From NCBI RefSeq assembly GCF_030272615.1, contig NC_081414.1, positions 334,415,427-334,479,426 of the forward strand: a stretch of 64,000 bases of DNA. The letters are read 5' to 3'. Below, one piece after another: positions 1 through 11,847 of the stretch. Within the stretch, counting starts at the first letter, position 1; each line of letters opens with the position of its first letter. The translations under genes were made by a program, and so were the position numbers. The DNA comes from Cryptomeria japonica (Eukaryota; Streptophyta; Pinopsida; Cupressales; Cupressaceae). The notes beneath the pieces were generated by a model. It did not search any database. It was not told where the DNA came from and saw only the letters and a list, made by a program, of their open reading frames with translations.

Positions 1-1080
1 TATATGGCTATTCACAATCTATTTTTGGTGGCATATCTAACCTACCTTGGCCTATAAGTTGTTAGAGAAGGGATTGGCGATAAGCTCTTTCATGACACAT
101 AAAAGGTGGTGGCCTCATAGGATCATCAACGGAACATAGCAAGTTAGCGGCCATAAATGCAAAGGAAATTAGAAGTGCATCAGATAACATGATTCTACTA
201 GACAATCCACTTGGATTGTTGAGTAGGATGACACTCAATATTCCAAGCATATTGAATGTAGGCCAACGTGGGTTTATGACTCAACAAGGAAGTATTCAGA
301 AAGAATTGGGTTTTGAAAGGTTCCTCGGGAACCACTTGTCAATTAATGTTGAATTTGATGGGAAAGTGGTTTGATAGGGTGACCTCAGTGAGAGGCATAA
401 TTGACAAATTTTTACAAGACACAAAATCAAAAGAAAATTGTGTCATTGTCTTAGCACAATCAAGCCATTTGAGAACTTTGTCATTTCTTGCCTAGAAATT
501 GCTCCATGTATGCCACACAATATGTTAGCGACAACAAGTATTGGGATCATAAAGACCCAATTTATTGGGCATATAGAACCGTGCCTCCTATTCACCAAAT
601 ATCCAATGAAAAATAAATAACCCCTCCATATTAAAGTCACTACACAAGACCCAAGTGATAGGAGGCATTGAATCTATAATCCAACATCAGAGAGTAGATC
701 TCTTAATGATGTCAATGGGAGCACAAAAATTAATGATCCCAAAGAAATTATTATTAATTGACATGAGGATCCACGCAAGCCATTATGTAGGAATAGACCC
801 ATGATTAATCACCTAAGATTGTCACCATGGCACAAGAAGGGTGACAATCCCTCCATGTCCTGCCTTGTGATTGGAAGCAAAAACCAAGCCACCTGACCAA
901 ACAACCTGACATGTAGAAGAGAACATGAAATCATAGATCTTAATTTCTTGAAGGTATAACACATCAATACTAGGATAATTTTGTCAAGTATCCCACACGA
1001 AATACTTCCTAGCAAAGTTAGTGAGACCTCAGACATTCCATGACAAAAAATTCGTGATTCAAAATCTTGCATATCATCCT
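1..1080 (-). pseudogene. LINE ORF2 N-terminal endonuclease fragment (L1-like)
   Basis: Read on the minus strand from about 1072 downward, the sequence gives a decayed endonuclease/exonuclease/phosphatase domain. Near the start there is a SWNVRGL-like stretch (read here as CHGMSEVSL), then a LDKI segment, and further on 'WVLCSDFNMEG', which resembles the catalytic GDFN motif. Towards position 380 a 'LSNHFPI' matches the SDHxPI end motif. Many stops and frameshifts interrupt it. In L1-type LINEs this domain nicks target DNA for target-primed reverse transcription; the RT part would lie beyond the left edge of the window. It directly follows an ORF1-like region in the same orientation, as expected for a LINE. 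The family call is from motif order only. Confidence 0.65.
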
Positions 1081-1129
1081 CATCCTCAAGAGAAGAAATG
1101 ATTTTTCAATAAATTAGAGGCTTTCTGAA

Positions 1130-2108
1130 AATCAAGAAGCCCATTCCTTCATTTTTTTGAACAATCTCGCCTTCCTCCACACACCCAGAAGGGTTGCAAG
1201 AGCGATGTAAGCTATATGTTTGAGCCAAAAGCATCAATGTCAGTTGAGGTGTTCACACAAAAGTAGGATGAACAAAAGCCTTAACAAAAATGAGAGCTAT
1301 AACCTCCTTCCCCTTCTTAGAATGGTTTGAAACTAGTTTTGATGGTGGTGGTTGCATGACAGTTGGTTAATTAGGTTCAACATTGTTGCACATAGTAACT
1401 TTCCCCTTATGGGTAACCATGGTCCACATTTCCTCTCATTTTTTAACCTCTAGAAAATGCGGAGAGTCAGAAACCGTAGGAGGTGACTTATCCTTTGGAG
1501 GAACCATAGGACAATCTTTAATTTTATGCTCTAATGATTGTCAACAAAAATAAGTATTGGGAAAATTCAGATAGAGCACACATTGGGTGTGTCATCTATT
1601 TAAATATCAATAGTCTCTTTAAGGTCACGAGACAAATCAACCTTAACAAAAACCTATTTTGGGCTCGAGTATGAAAAAAATGGTCTACTTCGATAAACAT
1701 GACTGTGTCAATAGATTGGACAATAATAGGCAAAAAAGGCTAGCAAGACAAAGGCGACTGAGGAAACTCTACCCAAACTAGGACATAAATTTTATTTATC
1801 ATCAAAGATGACAAAGTATCGAGACCAAGGCTAGAAAACCAACAAATAAGACCTAACATATTGAGGGCGACGTTGAATAATGGTCTAAACATGGCTTACT
1901 TTAGAAAAATGAAAAAGAAAAATACCTTTTGTCAGATTTTGGATGCCATCTAGGCAGACCCCATGAAGGGTTCATGCCTTGGCAATCTAATCTTGAGCAT
2001 GCTTCCAGGGGGGACCCTGACAACAAAATATCCCATAAGAGTATGCTTCTCTAACCATTGACATGCACTATCAAAATCTTGAATGGGTAAAACTACATCC
2101 ATAGGTTT
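1130..2108 (-). pseudogene. LINE ORF1 (DUF4283 + zinc knuckle), 3' part
   Basis: The minus strand from 2108 encodes a DUF4283-like RNA-binding segment (WLEKHTLMGYFVVRVPP, then LPRHEPFMGSAW). After it come 'VWVEFPQSPLSCWPF' and an aromatic/basic stretch, and near 1500-1560 the tail of a CCHC knuckle (SLEHKIKDCPM). This order is the usual one for ORF1 proteins of plant L1 elements, which bind element RNA. Stops and frameshifts are frequent. The 5' end of the frame is displaced to 3759-3885 by solo LTR H; the 5 bp ATTAC flanks that insertion on both sides. Confidence 0.65.
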
Positions 2109-2113
2109 ATTAC

Positions 2114-3753
2114 TGTAGCATCCTAAATTGTACACCCCCAATTAAGGTTGTCCAATTTCACGCTTAGTTGAGCACTTGGCTTAGTGTTTCCCATTGAATT
2201 TTGTATTTTTCAAGGTTCCTTTAAGCATTTAATTATTAATTTAATTAAATCTAAAGTCCTCTCTCATCAATTCACATATTATAAAATTGGGCCCTTAACC
2301 CTAAGTGTGCCCCTTTTATTTCATTTTAATTAATCCTAATAAAGTCATATTTCACATCTTCAAGGCATATTTTCGCATATCTAAACACCTTGGATTGGCC
2401 CACGAAGTTGGATTTGACTTTGTAATCACCATATCTTTCACCCCTAGAAATTTGGAAAAAAGTCATTCGAACCGGTATGACCACCATATCGGTCTTGACT
2501 TTTTCTCCCCAAATTTCAGGATCTTAATTTGGTGGTATTATAATGTTCAAATCCCACTTTTTATGAAATTTGATCAATTCTAGGTTGGCCTGTGATCAAA
2601 ATTAAAGTTAGGGTTTCTTATATATAACCTTTTCTTTCCTCATTTGAAGGATCCATTCTCTAGAAATTGAAAGAAATCATTTTCTGAAGTGAAATCATAG
2701 GTTTTATGTGAGGTATTCAATCAACAAAATCATCATTCATCAAGTCTTCATCAACCTTTTTCATCAATCATGAAAGCTTAGGAGATATCGAAGAATAATA
2801 AGGAGATCACCGATTGTTGATTGGCTTATACCTCTCCCTTAGGGTTTGGTATGGTTTCATGTTATTTTTCGTATCTCTATGTGAGTTTTCAGATCTATAC
2901 ATCATTCATTTTTATATTTACATTATTGTGTTAGATCTACATTGTATTTGTGATTCGAAGCATTGCATTTACATTCATTTAGGGTTTTTTAACTACAAAC
3001 ATAGGGTAGAACTCTAGTTTGCAATTTAGCTCATAGGAATCTTACAAAAACATGAGATTCTAGGGCACACACACTTTTCAATATTACATTGGCTATTTGT
3101 GGAGGTGGAAATCACCAAAACAAAGGTTTTGACTAACATAAAACCCTATATAGCCACATACATACCATTTTTCAGATCACAAGTGTAGGTATAGGTTTTT
3201 TTCAAAGTTACGAATTTCTGGGAAGTCTCAGTCAATAGTCAGGGATCCATTTGCATAATTTGGGCTTAGACCTCTGGGACTGGAGTGCCTAGTGCCTTGG
3301 TCCTCCTCATTCAGTTGCATTTTTTGGCAATTTAGGTCCAAAGTACTTCAATTTGCAGATTTCCAATTTTTGGCTCAGTGCAGTGGCAGAGACAAAAGCA
3401 CCTGATGCCTCGGTTCAGCTCAATCAGGCTCAGATTTCAGTATCAAGCGCACATCAAAATTCCCTTCTTAGATCTAAACTTTGTGTCTTAGTTTCACTTC
3501 TATATCAGTCTATTATTTATTTTTATTCTAGTTATTTTCATTACTCCTACTAGCTTAGTTTGTTTTCATCTTTCATTTGACTCATTACTCTTTCATATCA
3601 GCAAAGGAATAGAAACCCTAAAAGTATTCCTTGACTCTCTTTCAAAAGAGTTAGTCAAAGTGAATCACTTCCTTAAGCTCTTTCGTATTCCAATGTATGG
3701 ATGAAAGTGGGATTAGGTCCTAAACTGCCTGATCCTACTTTTCACACTATACA
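2114..3753 (+). mobile_element. Solo LTR 'H' (gypsy-type) with ATTAC TSD
   Basis: A 1640-bp block begins TGTAGCATCC and ends CTATACA. It is flanked by perfect 5-bp duplications ATTAC (2109-2113 and 3754-3758) and splits a LINE ORF1 frame. No internal retroelement coding or second LTR is seen, so it is a solo LTR left by recombination. A TATA-like box (TTATATATAA) lies near 2630-2637, and CT/AT-rich leader-like sequence follows. The TGTAGC start resembles the gypsy-type LTR starts elsewhere in the window. The two short plus-strand ORFs inside it are not credible genes. Confidence 0.85.
2630..2637 (+). promoter_or_regulatory. TATA-like box in solo LTR H
   Basis: The sequence TTATATATAACC lies about 0.52 kb into the LTR, just after an AT-rich U3-like part and before a sequence rich in TTCATCAA. 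This is a plausible core promoter of the former element; transcription is not demonstrated. Confidence 0.4.
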
Positions 3754-3758
3754 ATTAC

Positions 3759-4130
3759 AAGACATACCTCATAAAAAACTTTGGGCATAAATTTCTAGGG
3801 ACGTTTGTTCAAGGGAGCCATTATCTCCAATTGCCAAATCATCAAAACCAATAGTAACTTTTGGGTTGATCCTTGTCGAGACCATTATAAAACTAAAAGG
3901 ACTCCCACAGTTAATGGGGTGTGATGCAAGACAAAACCAAATAGTATGTGGGAAAAAAAAACCCTAGCAGAGTCAAAGCATTGTTTTTAAAATGCTTTTT
4001 TTTATTATTATTATTTTGTTAATTGTTTAGAAGACATATTTTTTATTATTTTTATGGGATTTGTTGTGCATGTGATCTTTATCTTAATTTTTAAAGAAAA
4101 ATAGCAAATAGTTGTGCTAGATAAAGATTA
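3759..4130 (-). pseudogene. LINE ORF1 5' end and 5' UTR
   Basis: On the minus strand an ATG at 3885 opens a short frame (MVSTRINPKVTIGFDD...) that runs into the right TSD of solo LTR H at 3758 after one stop. It is the amino-terminal end of the ORF1 frame that continues at 2108. Upstream of the ATG, 3886-4130 is AT-rich 5' UTR-like sequence with a T-rich tract. Element E is inserted in or beside it at CTTTC (4131-4135). The amino-terminal residues carry no recognisable domain. Confidence 0.5.
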
Positions 4131-4135
4131 CTTTC

Positions 4136-5213
4136 TATAATGGGTGGAAAATTAGAGTTTTCACCATGAGAGGGATGAAAGCCACTAATTTAGCATCACA
4201 TTCAAAAGAGGGGTGAATCCAATAGATTTAGTCACAAACCAGTAATGATAAGGACTAAAAATACCGATTGGATTAAATAGATGTGTTGATTTGCCCTCTT
4301 TTGTGAGTTGAAATGCTGAAATTAGAGAAAAGTGTTGAAAATGAAGGTAAAAATGTGGAAACAGTTAGCTACATATGCGAGACTGAGACACACCTAGATC
4401 TGAGAAGTATATGCAGATTCGAAAATCCCAAAAAAAATCACCAAAAATGTTGGGATTGGAGTGCCTGTTACTCTAGTCCTCCTGAGTTTTCACATGCCAA
4501 AAGGGATTTATTTGTCTCTACAAATAATGCCTATGTTGAAGATCGCAGCTTCGTACCTATTTCTTGCACATGGAAAGAAAGGGAAATAGGTTTCGAATAG
4601 GGGCTTGCCTAAGTCAAACGTTGGTTTTAGAATTAACCATGAAATAGAGATAAAAGGTAATTGAATTACTGTAAATGAAGATTCTCCTTTTATGAGACAT
4701 GTTGAATAATAACTGAAAACCAAATGATATACCTCCTTGTGAAGTTTTGTTTGTCTCCACACGGGATTAGGGTTTCATGGTCTTTGATAAAATATGATGT
4801 AAATGTCCACTTCAATGATTTAATCTTGACTTTGTTACTACTCCTCGACTTGAGGGAAGACTAGTTACTTTCTCAATTGCTTGAATTCTTGATCTCGAAT
4901 TGAATTTCATGAGTGTGGATATCAAAATGAGAGGGGAAAGCCTCCTTTTATACTTTCCCATCGAAAAACTGATTAATTTTTTGACATGAGCTGACACGGA
5001 GCTAGGAATCACACTCATTTTTAAAATAGGGAAAAGGGTTTTAAAGGGGGCCCAAAATAGAGAGGACTAGAGTGTGGCACCCTATCCTAGTTAGGACCAA
5101 GGTGTGGCATCTTTGTCCTATCCCATTTTGGGGCTAGGACAAGGTGCCTAGCTGATGCAAAAGTAAAAAAATGTAGTCATTCTTGAGTGATATGAGCATA
5201 ATCAGGTCCCAAT
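4136..5213 (-). repeat. Element E 3' LTR, major part
   Basis: Homologous to 39136-40253 along its length; both contain the landmarks GGTGGAAAATTAG, CACCATGAGAGGGATGAAAG and GATATACCTCCTTGTGAAG. In transcript orientation (minus) a TATA box AGTATAAAAGG lies at about 4944-4954, matching 39945-39955 in the other LTR. The copy is cut at 5213 by solo LTR D and resumes at 34354. Confidence 0.85.
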
Positions 5214-6271
5214 TGTTGGATTGGTTGAAAGAACCGAAATACTGAGAGGGGGGGTGAATCAGTATTCCCACTGATTCTAAAAACTTTCTCACAACTTCTT
5301 AAACTTTTACTAATATATCAGATTTATCAATTAAGCACATCAACATGAAATAGCAAATGAAGAATAAACATGAAAACACAACCACAAAAGGAATACCGGA
5401 TTTTATATGTGGAAAACCGAAATAGGAAAAACCACAGAGAGTGTTAACTCTCAATATAATATAACTAGTTATATGGTGTTTACAAAAAGAGTGGCTCATT
5501 GTCAGATGGCTCACTGCCAAATAACAAAAATGACTCACTGTCAAAAAGCTCACTGCAATAGATAAAAATGAACTGAAAAATGTTGCATCTTTAAATACAT
5601 GGAATTAGTTCTAGATTAAGCTGAGATCATAACTCACAAAAACTTACAATAGATCCAATAAAAGATCTCTATACTTCTATCAAAAAAACCTATAGTAGAT
5701 CCAGTGAAGGATTACTACACACTGCTCTGCCAAACCAATTATTTACAATAGATCCGATGAAGAATTACTGTAACATTGACTACACTCTGACTCTACTCCA
5801 ACTGCTACGTTGTCCACAACTTGCACTTCACACACTACTTCTTACTTGTCCTCACCACACACCTATCCATGCATACATACACTTCTATATATACCGAAAA
5901 TCTTACACACCGGGATAATATGTCAACCAAGCACAAGTAATATGTTGCTCGGAATAACACGTTATCTAATAAAGCCTTAATCACAAACATGATAACCAAT
6001 TAGACCTTTGCACGATCTCTACATGGTTCCTTTACACAATTTATTCACCGATGTATATTCCTTAATTATTGGAATAGAAAAGGGGTCAACCGAATCCATG
6101 GATATGAACCCATAAACACAAAACCCCAAGCACAACAACTATGAACTCCAAAATACACATGTCATGCATGCCATAGATATAGGACCACAAAATATGATAA
6201 ATACAACTGATACAACTATTATGACTGATACCGGAACACACAATTGATACTAGAATAAGCATACTTCAAGA

Positions 6272-7270
6272 TGTTGTCATTTTGATGATGTTTAGTTTTG
6301 ATTATCATTGATGGACACACACTTATTGAGTTATTCTCAACTGGTACTATGTGATGTATTGTTAAAACCGGTATCATATGCCATTGTATGCATAGTCTTT
6401 ATTTGTAGAGGGCTATCGGTGTTTGTAGAAGGATCTTACTAGTCAAAGCATGACCATGGACCTCAAAGCGATACAAGGACCCCAAACGACAATAAATCTT
6501 TTTAAGATCAGAACACTATGTTCCATTTTACTAGTCTTTCTTTGTAAACCAGTAATCGGTATACTGTGTTTTGTTAACCGACAAACTTGTAAAGTGTGAT
6601 GAGTTATCATCTACTGATACCGATATGGTGATTCTGTGTCGTGTTACAAATTATGTCTAGATGCACTGTACCTAGGAAATTATAGTATAATCTCATTAGA
6701 CCGACATGAAATCAGATTCCTATATGAGGACATCATGTCTAGGGTTTCATGTGAGGATGTGCGTGAAGTGTTGCATAAGAAGATTAAGTCTTTGCAAAAG
6801 GTATCTTGAGACAAAGATTGAATGTGTGAAGGAATGAAGACTAAATTAATGTTGCAATGCATTAACAGAGCGTAATCAAGGATCTAACTAAGCATTTTGT
6901 GCTACTTTCTAGATCACTTACTTCTTGATTACTAATCTCTTCGACAAGTCAGAAACCCTTAATCGGGCAGGCTCAGTTAAGCTTATTATAAATCCTCTAA
7001 CAAGGTGGTTCACAGTTGTGGATCTGAAATCCTTGAACAAGGTAGTCTTTAACATGAATTATCTCCTAACAGAGATCAAGATTCCTAACAGGATCTATTC
7101 TGGTGAAGAACATTGTAAGGCCTTGATCGGTCCGGTTGCTATTCTGCAGATAGTAGACTTTTGAGTTTTACTCACTGTGGTTTTTCCCATTTGGGTTTCC
7201 ACGTCAAAATATCTTGTGTTATGGTGATTGTGTTATTATGGGTGAATGCTTTATTTTCTATTTGGCTTGT
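6272..7270 (+). repeat. Element A 5' LTR, 3'-truncated
   Basis: Aligns with 33067-34066 of the 3' LTR. The match stops abruptly after ATTTGGCTTGT at 7270, where the next base belongs to gag coding sequence. The missing 106 bp (34067-34172 in the other copy) include the LTR end with its C-run. Short ORFs inside this LTR have matching partners in the 3' LTR and are not genes. Confidence 0.85.
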
Positions 7271-7910
7271 AAGAGAGCCTATGATGAACTGAAGGTCAAG
7301 TATAAAGCCTCTTTAGCCAAAAGAAGAGAACTTACTGAGAAAATGCTGGAAATTACTGAAAATAGCTCTTCTGATGAAGCTGACATGGATGTCCTAGTCG
7401 AAGAAGTGGAGAAATTGAATGATTCCAAAACTAACCTGAGGAGGGATCTAGAAGGACTGACCATTAGGATGAGTCAGGAACTAGAAAACTGAAGAAAATT
7501 TGAGGATCTAGTGAAGGACAAGGAGCAGGAGAACTTTAAGTTGAAACAAGAAATTGGTACCATTACTGCTTATCTGCAAGAGGGTAAGGAAGAGAAAGAA
7601 TAAATGCAAGTATAACTCAATACAGCTATTTCTCAGAATGAAACCCTAAGGAAGACCAATGAAGCTCTTTCCAAGGAACTTGTTGAGACGAAGGAGATAC
7701 TTGCAAAGTTCAACCGAAGTGCTGCAAAATTGGACCAAAAGTTGGAATCAATGAAGCCATCAAAGGATACCACTGGACTTGGTTTCTTTGCGTATGAGGA
7801 AGGTGAATCCTCTGGAACCAAGACTGATGCATCAAAAGAGCAACCAGTACCTGAGAACAATAGCAAAAGAAAAGGAAAGTCAAAGTTCAAGCATGTATGC
7901 TTTAACTGTC
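7271..7910 (+). pseudogene. Element A gag, coiled-coil part, broken before its first knuckle
   Basis: One frame runs from the LTR junction (AYDELKVKYKASLAKRRELTEK...) through three stops (about 7490, 7600 and 7612) to a CFNCHK half-knuckle at 7896-7913. It is rich in Glu/Lys heptad-like sequence (coiled coil). The stretch 'LDQKLESMKPSKDTTGLGF' resembles the segment before the zinc knuckle in SIRE/Maximus copia gag proteins. The amino-terminal capsid part is deleted. Copia B is inserted between the second Cys and the His of the knuckle; the other half is at 29084. Confidence 0.6.
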
Positions 7911-7915
7911 ATAAG

Positions 7916-8382
7916 TGTTGGTGTAAATAATTATTCATCATGGATATTATTACACTTACTTAAGTTTACTTAGAAAATGCATTTCATTGTAGTTTGGGTA
8001 TGAGACACTTGGGTGTTTGTGCCACATTAGGATAGTGTGTGTAGGAGAAACTCCACCTTTTATGGTGTTGATCTTGTTGTTACACTCCACTCTTGTTGTT
8101 ACACTCCACATTCAGTGGGTGATCCACCTCATGTGGACTATTATATTATTTCTCCTACCTACCCACACCTATTTCCTACCTACCCTTGTTTCTTATTGAG
8201 CCACATGTCATGTTTGTGTGCTCACATATCCCTAGCCTTGCCTATATAAGCAAGCTCATCTACATTGTATGTAATTGATATTTGATCATTTTCTATTGAT
8301 GAGAATACAGTTTATTCTTGTCCTATATTGTGTCTCTATTTTGTACATTTCATTGAGCTCTTGATCTTGGCAAAATCTCACA
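7916..8382 (+). repeat. Copia B 5' LTR
   Basis: 467 bp, TGTTGGTG...CTCACA. Nearly identical to the 3' LTR except for a tandem duplication of a 19-bp unit (CTTGTTGTTACACTCCACT) and a 4-bp difference near 7962, which together account for the 23-bp length difference. The TATA box CCTATATAAG lies at 8241-8250. Confidence 0.95.
8241..8250 (+). promoter_or_regulatory. TATA box of copia B LTR
   Basis: CCTATATAAGC is followed about 30 bp later by CTACATTGTATG, a plausible start region. The same box is present in the 3' LTR near 28938-28947. Confidence 0.6.
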
Positions 8383-8395
8383 TGGTATCAGAGCC
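8383..8395 (+). other. Primer-binding site of copia B (tRNA-iMet type)
   Basis: TGGTATCAGAGCC directly follows the LTR end CA. It is the standard copia PBS complementary to the 3' end of initiator methionine tRNA. Confidence 0.9.
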
Positions 8396-9937
8396 ATTGG
8401 GGCTTCATTGATTCATCTTGAAGAGGCATTATTGCGACGTCAAGAGGCAGATTTGAGGAGCAGCATCTTTTGGAGGCGTCCTAGACCAGATCCGACCCCG
8501 CCATTGCATCCAGAAGGTCGTTTCCATGAATTTCGGTTATAAAGTCGACCTATTTTGGTGAGAAAAAAAAATTTAGCCAATTTTGCTACTATTGTACGAA
8601 TTTTGGAATTTTTTATTATATTTTTCGAAAAAAAAAAATTTCATTTTCTAAAAAAATTTTGAAAAAAAAATAAATTTTAAAAAGCAATTTTTGGGGGTCC
8701 TCAGACCCCCCATACCCGCAGTTTGTGTGTGCAGGTCACGTACCTGTACCCGCCGCTGACAGGTACCTGTGTACGCCGCCGACGCCGCCCATACCCGCAG
8801 ATTGACGATGCTGCCACCCGCGCCTCGTTCCGCAGCTCCTCCCACGTGCCACTCTTCGGCACTCGATCCTCCTCTCCAACGCCTACTACCACACGCCCTC
8901 GATGCCGCCGCCGCTCGAGTGCCTCAGCACCAGCTCCTCCTGCAGCCTCTAGGCAGCACCTCCTGGTGCCAACGCCGCCTCCGGCAGGCCCACCTCCTCC
9001 ACCATGCGGACAGCCAGCCCCGTCAGTAGGACCCTAGCGAATCCCGCGTCTGCCACGTGGCAGGCGGCCACTAGCCCACGGGTTAAACCATACAACACGT
9101 CAAATGCCATGTCACCTGCACCACACAGACTTCCGTACACACAGTCACCATGCCACGTCATCCGTACGGCCTGCACAGTCATCTACCACATCAGCCTGTT
9201 CGTACATTACGGACACCCAGTCAACAGATAGGCGAAGTTTTTGTGACAGTCATACGGCCATCAAATTTAACACAGTGACTTGATGACATTAGCGCCACAT
9301 CATCATTTTTCAAAAATTTTGCAGGCCCCTCTCATTGAGCTTTTTGATTTTGTAGTTCAACTTCAAATGGCCATAACTTGCTCATTTTTGCTCCTTTTGG
9401 GTGCAATTTTTTTTGAAATGGGCTAGAATTTCATTCTCTCCGCAGTGGTGAAGAAATTTTTTGATTTTGATGCACGGATTTATCAAAAAATGCAGTTTTT
9501 GGTGACTGTACCTAAGTAATCCCATTTTTTGCAACTTTAGAGGCTTCGTTTGGGGTCATACGACCTCCTTTTCAGGTGTCATTTTTTTTTAAAGTGCATT
9601 TTTTGTCTACTTTCACATAATGCTATCAGATTGATGCCATTGTAAGTAGAAATTGTACTTTCAGATTTTGGCCATTTTTGGCTCTCTTGGTACTTGTATA
9701 TTTGCTTGAATCTCAGTTAGATTCATTGCACTATTGATTGAAGTCTCTTGTATCTCATTTGAGAAGTTGTAAAATTTGCATCATCAGTCCACTTTGCCTT
9801 GTTTTGCAAGTGGCTCATTGTAATCGCACTAAGTATAAAGTGCCAAAATCATCACTTTGGGGGGGGTACTTTGATTGAGTGAATTTGGGGGGGTGTCTCT
9901 TGTGCTCTTGTTCACTTGTGTTCTTTCTTTTGCTGCT
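8396..9937 (+). other. Copia B leader (5' UTR) with GC-rich block
   Basis: A 1.5-kb stretch without a credible gene. 8700-9240 is strikingly GC-rich compared with its surroundings. It contains a repeated CCCATACCCGCAG (8709 and 8788) and the palindrome-like CAGGTACCTG. The ORFs here, in several frames on both strands, look like by-products of high GC. T-rich sequence follows up to the gag ATG at 9938. In the intact element this would be the packaged leader; structure is not shown. Confidence 0.6.
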
Positions 9938-11587
9938 ATGGGTTCTTCTAAGTTTCCTCTCTTAACTCCTCATAATTATGCTACTTGGAAAATTGATGCA
10001 TGGAGTAAACTTATGGAAAAAGGACTCACTCATTACATTGATGGAACTATTGTTGCTCCTGCTAATCCTAAGATTGATCCAGTTGGTCACTTGGATTGGC
10101 TCACTAAAAATATCATGGAAATTGGTACCTTAAGAAAGTATGTATCAAAGCATCTCATTTTTCATATTGAGAAATGTACTCTAATCAAGGATGCTTGGCA
10201 AAAGTTTCAAGACTTGTACGGTCAAGTTGATGAGATTAGGGGATATCAAATTGATAGTGATCTCACCATGTTAGATCCCAAGAACTTTGATACTATACAA
10301 GATTATGTCACTAAGGCAAATGAGTTGAGGGCACAACTCAAAGATTGTGGCATTGATAAAAAGGATACTCAATTGATATTCAACTTGATAGGCAAGCTTC
10401 CACAAGAATATGCGGCATTTGTTTCTAGTTTCCAAACCCATAGGATGACAATGGGTTCAAGCTACAAAATGCCTACATTTGATGCTTTCAATGAAATGTT
10501 GATGATGGAACAAACTAAGTTGATAAGCATGGGCATTCTTAAGGCTTCTAAGTCTCAAGCATTAGTGGCAAATCAAGGGAACAAAGGAAATCAAGGAAAG
10601 GACAACTCAAACAAGAAGAAATGGCAATCAAAGCCTAAGGACAAAGCACCATCTTCTCCACAACAAGGAGATTCATCCTCTTCCAAGAGAGATAATTCAC
10701 CAAAGAGGGAGAGACCTACTTGTGCTTATTGTAAAAATATTGGTCATGAGGAGCATCGTTTCCATTCTAAGAAGATTGATGAGCTCACACATATCATCAA
10801 AAAGCATAACATTGATTTGCCTAAAGTCTACAAGAAGGATGATTCATCAACTTCCACTTCCTCACATTCAAAAGGAAAAGGGCAAGCATTCATGGCTTCT
10901 ACAAGTGGGAAGACTCGCTCTTTTGGAACAAGAAAAGGAAAAGCTCTATGTGCTACTATCAGTCATGATTCAGAGAGATGGCTTCTAGATTCAGGGGCTT
11001 CTCATCATATGGCATCTTCGCAGTCTATGTTCTCTACATTTGAGCCTTGCACCATGCCTCAGATTTTGATGGGCAATCATACATACATGGATGTGATTGG
11101 GAAAGGATCTATTGACATTGGGGATAACTCCTTCAATGATGTGTTGTGTGTACCCCACTTGACAAACAATCTCCTTTCTATCTATCAAATCACACATGGC
11201 ACAACTAAGAGAGTTGTGGAGTTCACACCTGACTCAGTTTTCATTAGAGACTTGGAGACTAGAGCTATCATTGCAACTAGGGTGGTTGATCATGCATCTT
11301 GGTTATACTCCTTTTCAGATTTTGTTGATGATAATGATTTCACATTTGATGATTCTACACATTATGATCACACTTCTTGTGATGGTTCAGATTTTGAGGA
11401 GAACTTTGGGCACTTGAACATAGGGATTCTCACATGTGAACCCATTCTTGAGCCTTGCATTCCATCTCCTCATATTGATATCACATCACCTATTGCACCT
11501 GATGATGCGGATAGTGCGACAGGTTTGCCGTCATGTGATTCAGTGCAGCAGGATATTCATTCTTCTAGCTTCAGATTCATGGGATGA
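9938..11587 (+). CDS. Copia B gag-protease polyprotein (no pol)
   Basis: An intact frame of about 549 aa from ATG 9938; an upstream in-frame extension to 9875 has only a TTG start. Order: UBN2-type gag (PHNYATWKIDAWSKLMEKG; W at 40-50 residue spacing, CTLIKDAWQKFQDLYGQ), a Lys/Ser-rich linker, and a degenerate knuckle CAYCKNIGHEEHRF in which the last Cys is Phe. Then comes the copia protease (WLLDSGASHHM, catalytic DSG) with its VPHLTNNLLSI flap region. The frame then turns acidic and stops where integrase would begin. Gag forms the particle and binds element RNA; the protease cleaves it. The loss of the knuckle Cys and the absence of pol mean it depends on other elements, if it moves at all. 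Confidence 0.85.
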   Translation: MGSSKFPLLTPHNYATWKIDAWSKLMEKGLTHYIDGTIVAPANPKIDPVGHLDWLTKNIMEIGTLRKYVSKHLIFHIEKCTLIKDAWQKFQDLYGQVDEIRGYQIDSDLTMLDPKNFDTIQDYVTKANELRAQLKDCGIDKKDTQLIFNLIGKLPQEYAAFVSSFQTHRMTMGSSYKMPTFDAFNEMLMMEQTKLISMGILKASKSQALVANQGNKGNQGKDNSNKKKWQSKPKDKAPSSPQQGDSSSSKRDNSPKRERPTCAYCKNIGHEEHRFHSKKIDELTHIIKKHNIDLPKVYKKDDSSTSTSSHSKGKGQAFMASTSGKTRSFGTRKGKALCATISHDSERWLLDSGASHHMASSQSMFSTFEPCTMPQILMGNHTYMDVIGKGSIDIGDNSFNDVLCVPHLTNNLLSIYQITHGTTKRVVEFTPDSVFIRDLETRAIIATRVVDHASWLYSFSDFVDDNDFTFDDSTHYDHTSCDGSDFEENFGHLNIGILTCEPILEPCIPSPHIDITSPIAPDDADSATGLPSCDSVQQDIHSSSFRFMG

Positions 11588-11847
11588 TTACTTGACAGAC
11601 ATTGCAGGTTTATTTATGGAATCCTACATTGCTGATTTGGGAGACATCATTGATGACATTCATCTTCTCTTTGATGAAGGTGATCCTTCTTCAATTGTTG
11701 CGAGGGAACACTCTGACCCTCTTGTTCATTCTCTACATGATCATTCTTTAGAGGTTGACATGATTGTGGATACTTATGTACAGCAGTTGGAGGAGGTCTC
11801 TTTATGTTTTGAGGAGACATGTGAGTCTTTGGGACATGTTCTACATC
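11565..11847 (+). pseudogene. Copia B acidic ORF, first half
   Basis: In frame 3 (11436-11852) an acidic stretch (IADLGDIIDDIHLLFDEGD...) continues the coding sense of the preceding ORF after a probable frameshift near 11570. It runs to the gypsy C insertion at 11847; the TAG just beyond belongs to the LTR of C. Once C and one TSD copy are disregarded, the same frame stays open at 28046. No domain is recognised. Confidence 0.5.

Noticed and set aside
2305-3553. Several 60-95 aa plus-strand ORFs
   Set aside because: All lie within solo LTR H and have low-complexity, Ile/Phe-rich content.
8648-9231. Cluster of overlapping ORFs on both strands, Pro/Arg-rich
   Set aside because: They lie in a GC-rich leader of copia B where stops are rare in every frame, and no frame has domain-like content.
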